Source: Nitrospinaceae bacterium (GTDB lineage: Bacteria; Nitrospinota; Nitrospinia; Nitrospinales; Nitrospinaceae). Taken from it: a stretch of 9,481 bases of DNA. A model generated the notes under the pieces. The model made no database searches, was not told the DNA's origin, and saw only the letters and a list, made by a program, of their open reading frames with translations. The stretch is from assembly GCA_029261615.1 (NCBI GenBank), contig JAJDAX010000056.1, forward strand, positions 1 through 9,481, read 5' to 3'. A program made the translations under genes and the position numbers. Every line of letters begins with the position of its first letter. Within the stretch, counting starts at the first letter, position 1. Below, piece by piece: positions 7,496 through 9,481 of this stretch.

Positions 7496-7706
7496 ACCCA
7501 CCTAGCGGTGGAGCTAACGTGCTGAACCTTTTTTTGCCTGGTGAACATTTTCGAGGTGCATCGCAGAATATTTCCCGTTGCCCGTCCGGCCAGGACCCAC
7601 CTTGCGGTGGAGCTAACGTGTTGAACCTTTTTTGCCCGGTGAATATTTTTGAGGTACCTCGCAGAATGTTTCCCGTTGCCCGTCCGGTCAGGACCCACCT
7701 TGCGGT
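7496..7706. repeat. Two tandem copies plus a fragment of a 98-99-bp non-coding repeat
   Basis: Copy 1 spans 7496-7594 (99 bp) and copy 2 spans 7595-7692 (98 bp). A third copy stops after 14 bases (7693-7706). By hand alignment the copies differ at nine bases, seven of them transitions, plus one T in a T-run, so they are about 90% identical. Each full copy begins with a small hairpin (CCACC, 4-nt loop, GGTGG) and has a T-run of 7 or 6 about 15 nt after that hairpin. Copy 1 starts two bases after the parvulin stop. The reverse strand stays open through the array, but this gives only a repetitive peptide and looks accidental. Copies elsewhere in the genome are expected but cannot be tested here. 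Confidence 0.88.
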
Positions 7707-7723
7707 AATTGCTTGACGGGTTT

Positions 7724-7857
7724 GCTCCCCCTTTGTAAAAGGGGGCTGGGGGGATTCCTGAAATTGAAAACTTGTCTGGTGGTGGTTTCTAGAAACAGTG
7801 TCAGGCAAGATCAAGTTTTAAATCCCCCTACTTCGCTTCCCCCTTTACAAGGGGAAT
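7724..7857. repeat. Imperfect long palindrome with terminal C/G-run hairpins (MITE- or REP-like)
   Basis: The left arm is a hairpin CCCCC-TTTGTAAAA-GGGGG (7727-7745) followed by GGGGGGATT (7748-7756). The right arm mirrors it with AATCCCCC (7821-7828) and CCCCCTTTACAAGGGG (7839-7854). Inside, AAAACTTG (7767-7774) pairs with CAAGTTTT (7812-7819), and the centre is the palindrome TTTCTAGAAA (7786-7795). The matched arms share an approximate centre near 7790, so the whole block can fold as one long stem or as two end hairpins. No transposase or coding frame of credible length lies inside. It ends 35 bp before hpnA. Mobility and function are inferred only. Confidence 0.8.
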
Positions 7858-7892
7858 ATTAAAGCCACTTTGAACCCCCTTGTGCCAAACCC

Positions 7893-8885
7893 ATGACCAC
7901 ACTCGTAACCGGTGCCACCGGATTTTTAGGCTCCGCAATTGCCCGCGAATTATTGAATGATGGTCGCAAGGTCCGCGTCCTGTTACGTCAGGAAGCGGAC
8001 AGGCGTAACCTCGAAGGACTCGATGTTGAACTGGCCTTTGGAGACCTGCGTGACAAGCCCTCGCTGGCATCGGCGCTTGAAGGATGCGAAACGCTATACC
8101 ACGCCGCCGCCTATTACAGCTTGTGGAGCCGCGACAGCCAAACCATGTACGACATCAATGTTGAAGGCACACACAATGTCCTGACAGCCGCCAAAAATGC
8201 TGAGACACCCAGAGTGGTCTACACCAGCACGGTAGGCTGCATCGGCCTGCTTTCAGATGGCTCCTCTGCAGATGAAAACACCCCATTCGACCATGCCCTG
8301 CTGGTCAACGATTACAAACGGTCCAAGTTTCAGGCGGAACAAGTCGCTCTTCAATTTGCATCAGATGGGCTGCCGGTGGTGATCGTGAATCCGAGCGCCC
8401 CGGTTGGCCCCAACGACATCAAGCCGACTCCGACAGGCCAGATCGTTCTGGATTTCCTTCTGGGAAAAATGCCGGCCTATATCGACACCGGCCTGAACCT
8501 GATTGACGTACGCGATTGCGCGCGCGGACATATTCTGGCAGAAACCAAAGGAGCGATCGGTCAGCGTTATATTCTGGGCAATCGCAATATGTCGCTCAAG
8601 GAAATTTTGGACACACTGGCGGGCATCACAGGGCTCAAGGCGCCATCAGTCAAAATGCCCTATTCTGTGGCCTATGCCGCCGGTTGGGTGTGTGAAGCCC
8701 TCTCCGACTGGGTGACACACAAACCACCGGCGATTCCGCTTGGAGGCGTGAAAATGGCCCGGCATCATATGTACTTCACACCGGCAAAAGCCGTGAGCGA
8801 ACTGGGGCTCCCTCAGAACGGAATCGAGCGTGCCCTGGAGGATGCTGTGCGCTGGACCCGCGATCACCTCATCAATAAAAACTGA
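7893..8885 (+). CDS. hpnA: Hopanoid-associated sugar epimerase HpnA (extended SDR family)
   Basis: This 330-residue NAD(P)-dependent protein belongs to the extended short-chain dehydrogenase family and closely resembles HpnA of hopanoid gene clusters. Motifs are the Rossmann TGATGFLG (6-13), the HAAAYYSLWSRD segment (70-81), NVEGTHNVL (89-97), YTSTVGCIG (110-118), the catalytic YKRSK (Tyr141, Lys145), and the HpnA-typical stretch NPSAPVGPNDIKPTPTG (166-182) with AYIDTGLNLIDVRD (195-208). The family's reaction is not well established. It is annotated as a sugar epimerase or dihydroflavonol-reductase-like enzyme thought to act in making or decorating hopanoid lipids. No Shine-Dalgarno sequence is visible before the ATG at 7893 and the repeat block lies directly upstream, so the promoter is unclear. 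The next gene starts 9 bp after the stop, indicating an operon. A generic nucleoside-sugar epimerase role is the main alternative. Confidence 0.88.
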   Translation: MTTLVTGATGFLGSAIARELLNDGRKVRVLLRQEADRRNLEGLDVELAFGDLRDKPSLASALEGCETLYHAAAYYSLWSRDSQTMYDINVEGTHNVLTAAKNAETPRVVYTSTVGCIGLLSDGSSADENTPFDHALLVNDYKRSKFQAEQVALQFASDGLPVVIVNPSAPVGPNDIKPTPTGQIVLDFLLGKMPAYIDTGLNLIDVRDCARGHILAETKGAIGQRYILGNRNMSLKEILDTLAGITGLKAPSVKMPYSVAYAAGWVCEALSDWVTHKPPAIPLGGVKMARHHMYFTPAKAVSELGLPQNGIERALEDAVRWTRDHLINKN

Positions 8886-8894
8886 CTTTCAAAC

Positions 8895-9481
8895 ATGGAA
8901 TTTCTTTCTCTACTTATCGGAACCATAGTGCTCCGACCCTACGTGTTTGTCTTTCTAGCCTGCTACCTGACGCTGGCTGTCTGGCACATGGGATGGCGAC
9001 GCACCTTAATATTCACCGTGCTGGCTTACACCGTCGCCTTTCTCTCCGAGTACTCATCGACCCGCAACGGTTTTCCCTACGGCTTCTATTCTTATATCGA
9101 GACCACGCGCGATCAGGAACTCTGGGTATCCAACGTACCCTTCATGGACTCTCTCTCCTATACCTTCCTGACCTACATCAGTTACACCATGAGTCTGTTT
9201 GTCTATTCACCTCTTAACATTCGAGGCTGGGATGTACGCTGGGGCTCGAACGACAGCATCCGCCATACAGTCAAAACCGTACTGACCGGCGCGGTGTTTT
9301 TCATGCTGCTTGATGTGGTGATCGACCCGGTAGCCTTCCGCGGCGATCGCTGGTTTCTGGGGAAAATCTATACCTATCAGGAGGCGGGAGAATATTTTAA
9401 CATTCCGCTGACCAACTTCGGCGGCTGGCTTATTGTCGGAACGGCGGTGCTCTTCCTGTTCACCAGGATCGACCGGGTGCT
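8895..9481 (+). CDS. cruF: Carotenoid biosynthesis membrane protein, CruF/DUF422 family (3'-truncated by window)
   Basis: This frame opens with ATG at 8895 and stays open to the window edge, giving 195 complete codons of a longer gene. The product is a polytopic membrane protein with hydrophobic segments at about 12-30, 36-51, 84-104, 127-146 and 174-191. Features typical of the carotenoid 1',2'-hydratase family CruF (also the bisanhydrobacterioruberin hydratase type) are SEYSSTRNGFPYGFYSY (51-67), VPFMDSLSY (81-89), LLDVVIDPVAF (138-148) and PLTNFGGWL (171-179). CruF enzymes add water to the psi-end of carotenoids such as lycopene derivatives before glycosylation. The gene begins 9 bp after hpnA and shows no clear Shine-Dalgarno sequence, so it is probably co-transcribed. 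The family call is good; the exact substrate is unknown and the gene symbol is tentative. Confidence 0.8.
   Translation, partial: MEFLSLLIGTIVLRPYVFVFLACYLTLAVWHMGWRRTLIFTVLAYTVAFLSEYSSTRNGFPYGFYSYIETTRDQELWVSNVPFMDSLSYTFLTYISYTMSLFVYSPLNIRGWDVRWGSNDSIRHTVKTVLTGAVFFMLLDVVIDPVAFRGDRWFLGKIYTYQEAGEYFNIPLTNFGGWLIVGTAVLFLFTRIDRV

Noticed and set aside
7496..7706. CRISPR array
   Set aside because: The unit is about 99 bp with no unique spacers and only two full copies; no cas genes are present.
7378..7814. Two overlapping reverse-strand open frames (106 and 107 codons) across the repeat block
   Set aside because: They encode only the translated tandem repeat and palindrome plus antisense parvulin, with no ribosome site or recognisable domain. 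Repeats often create such spurious frames.

Overview
The window comes from a Gram-negative bacterium. It encodes an outer-membrane beta-barrel porin, a periplasmic SurA-like chaperone/isomerase and a hopanoid-type epimerase. All seven genes are on the + strand. The combination would suit a nitrite-oxidising Nitrospinota or a deltaproteobacterial relative, but that placement is a guess from gene style, not something the sequence proves.

Region 1 (about 1-4317) looks like one transcription unit. It starts with a MobB-MobA fusion and moeA, which act at the last steps of molybdenum cofactor synthesis: MoeA inserts molybdenum into molybdopterin, and MobA/MobB then make the guanine-dinucleotide form used by DMSO-reductase-family enzymes. 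The moeA stop overlaps by one base the start of a secreted protein with FG-GAP (integrin-like beta-propeller) repeats.

Region 2 (about 4318-6354) is a stand-alone, probably highly expressed gene for an alginate-export-type porin. It has a 214-bp leader with competing hairpins, a very strong Shine-Dalgarno sequence, T-ending codon preference and a textbook intrinsic terminator.

Region 3 (about 6355-7494) has a clear sigma-70 promoter (TTGTGA-17-TATAAT) inside a small inverted repeat, followed by a SurA/PpiC-like parvulin. This product could help fold outer-membrane proteins such as the upstream porin.

Region 4 (7495-7892) is a 398-bp non-coding stretch built of repeats: two tandem copies (plus a 14-base fragment) of a roughly 99-bp unit, then a roughly 134-bp imperfect palindrome with G/C-run hairpins at each end, resembling a MITE or large REP-like element.

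Region 5 (7893-9481) holds hpnA (hopanoid-associated sugar epimerase/reductase) and, 9 bp later, a membrane protein of the CruF/DUF422 carotenoid hydratase family that is cut by the window end. This is probably the start of an isoprenoid-lipid operon. No tRNA, rRNA, CRISPR array or transposase gene was seen.
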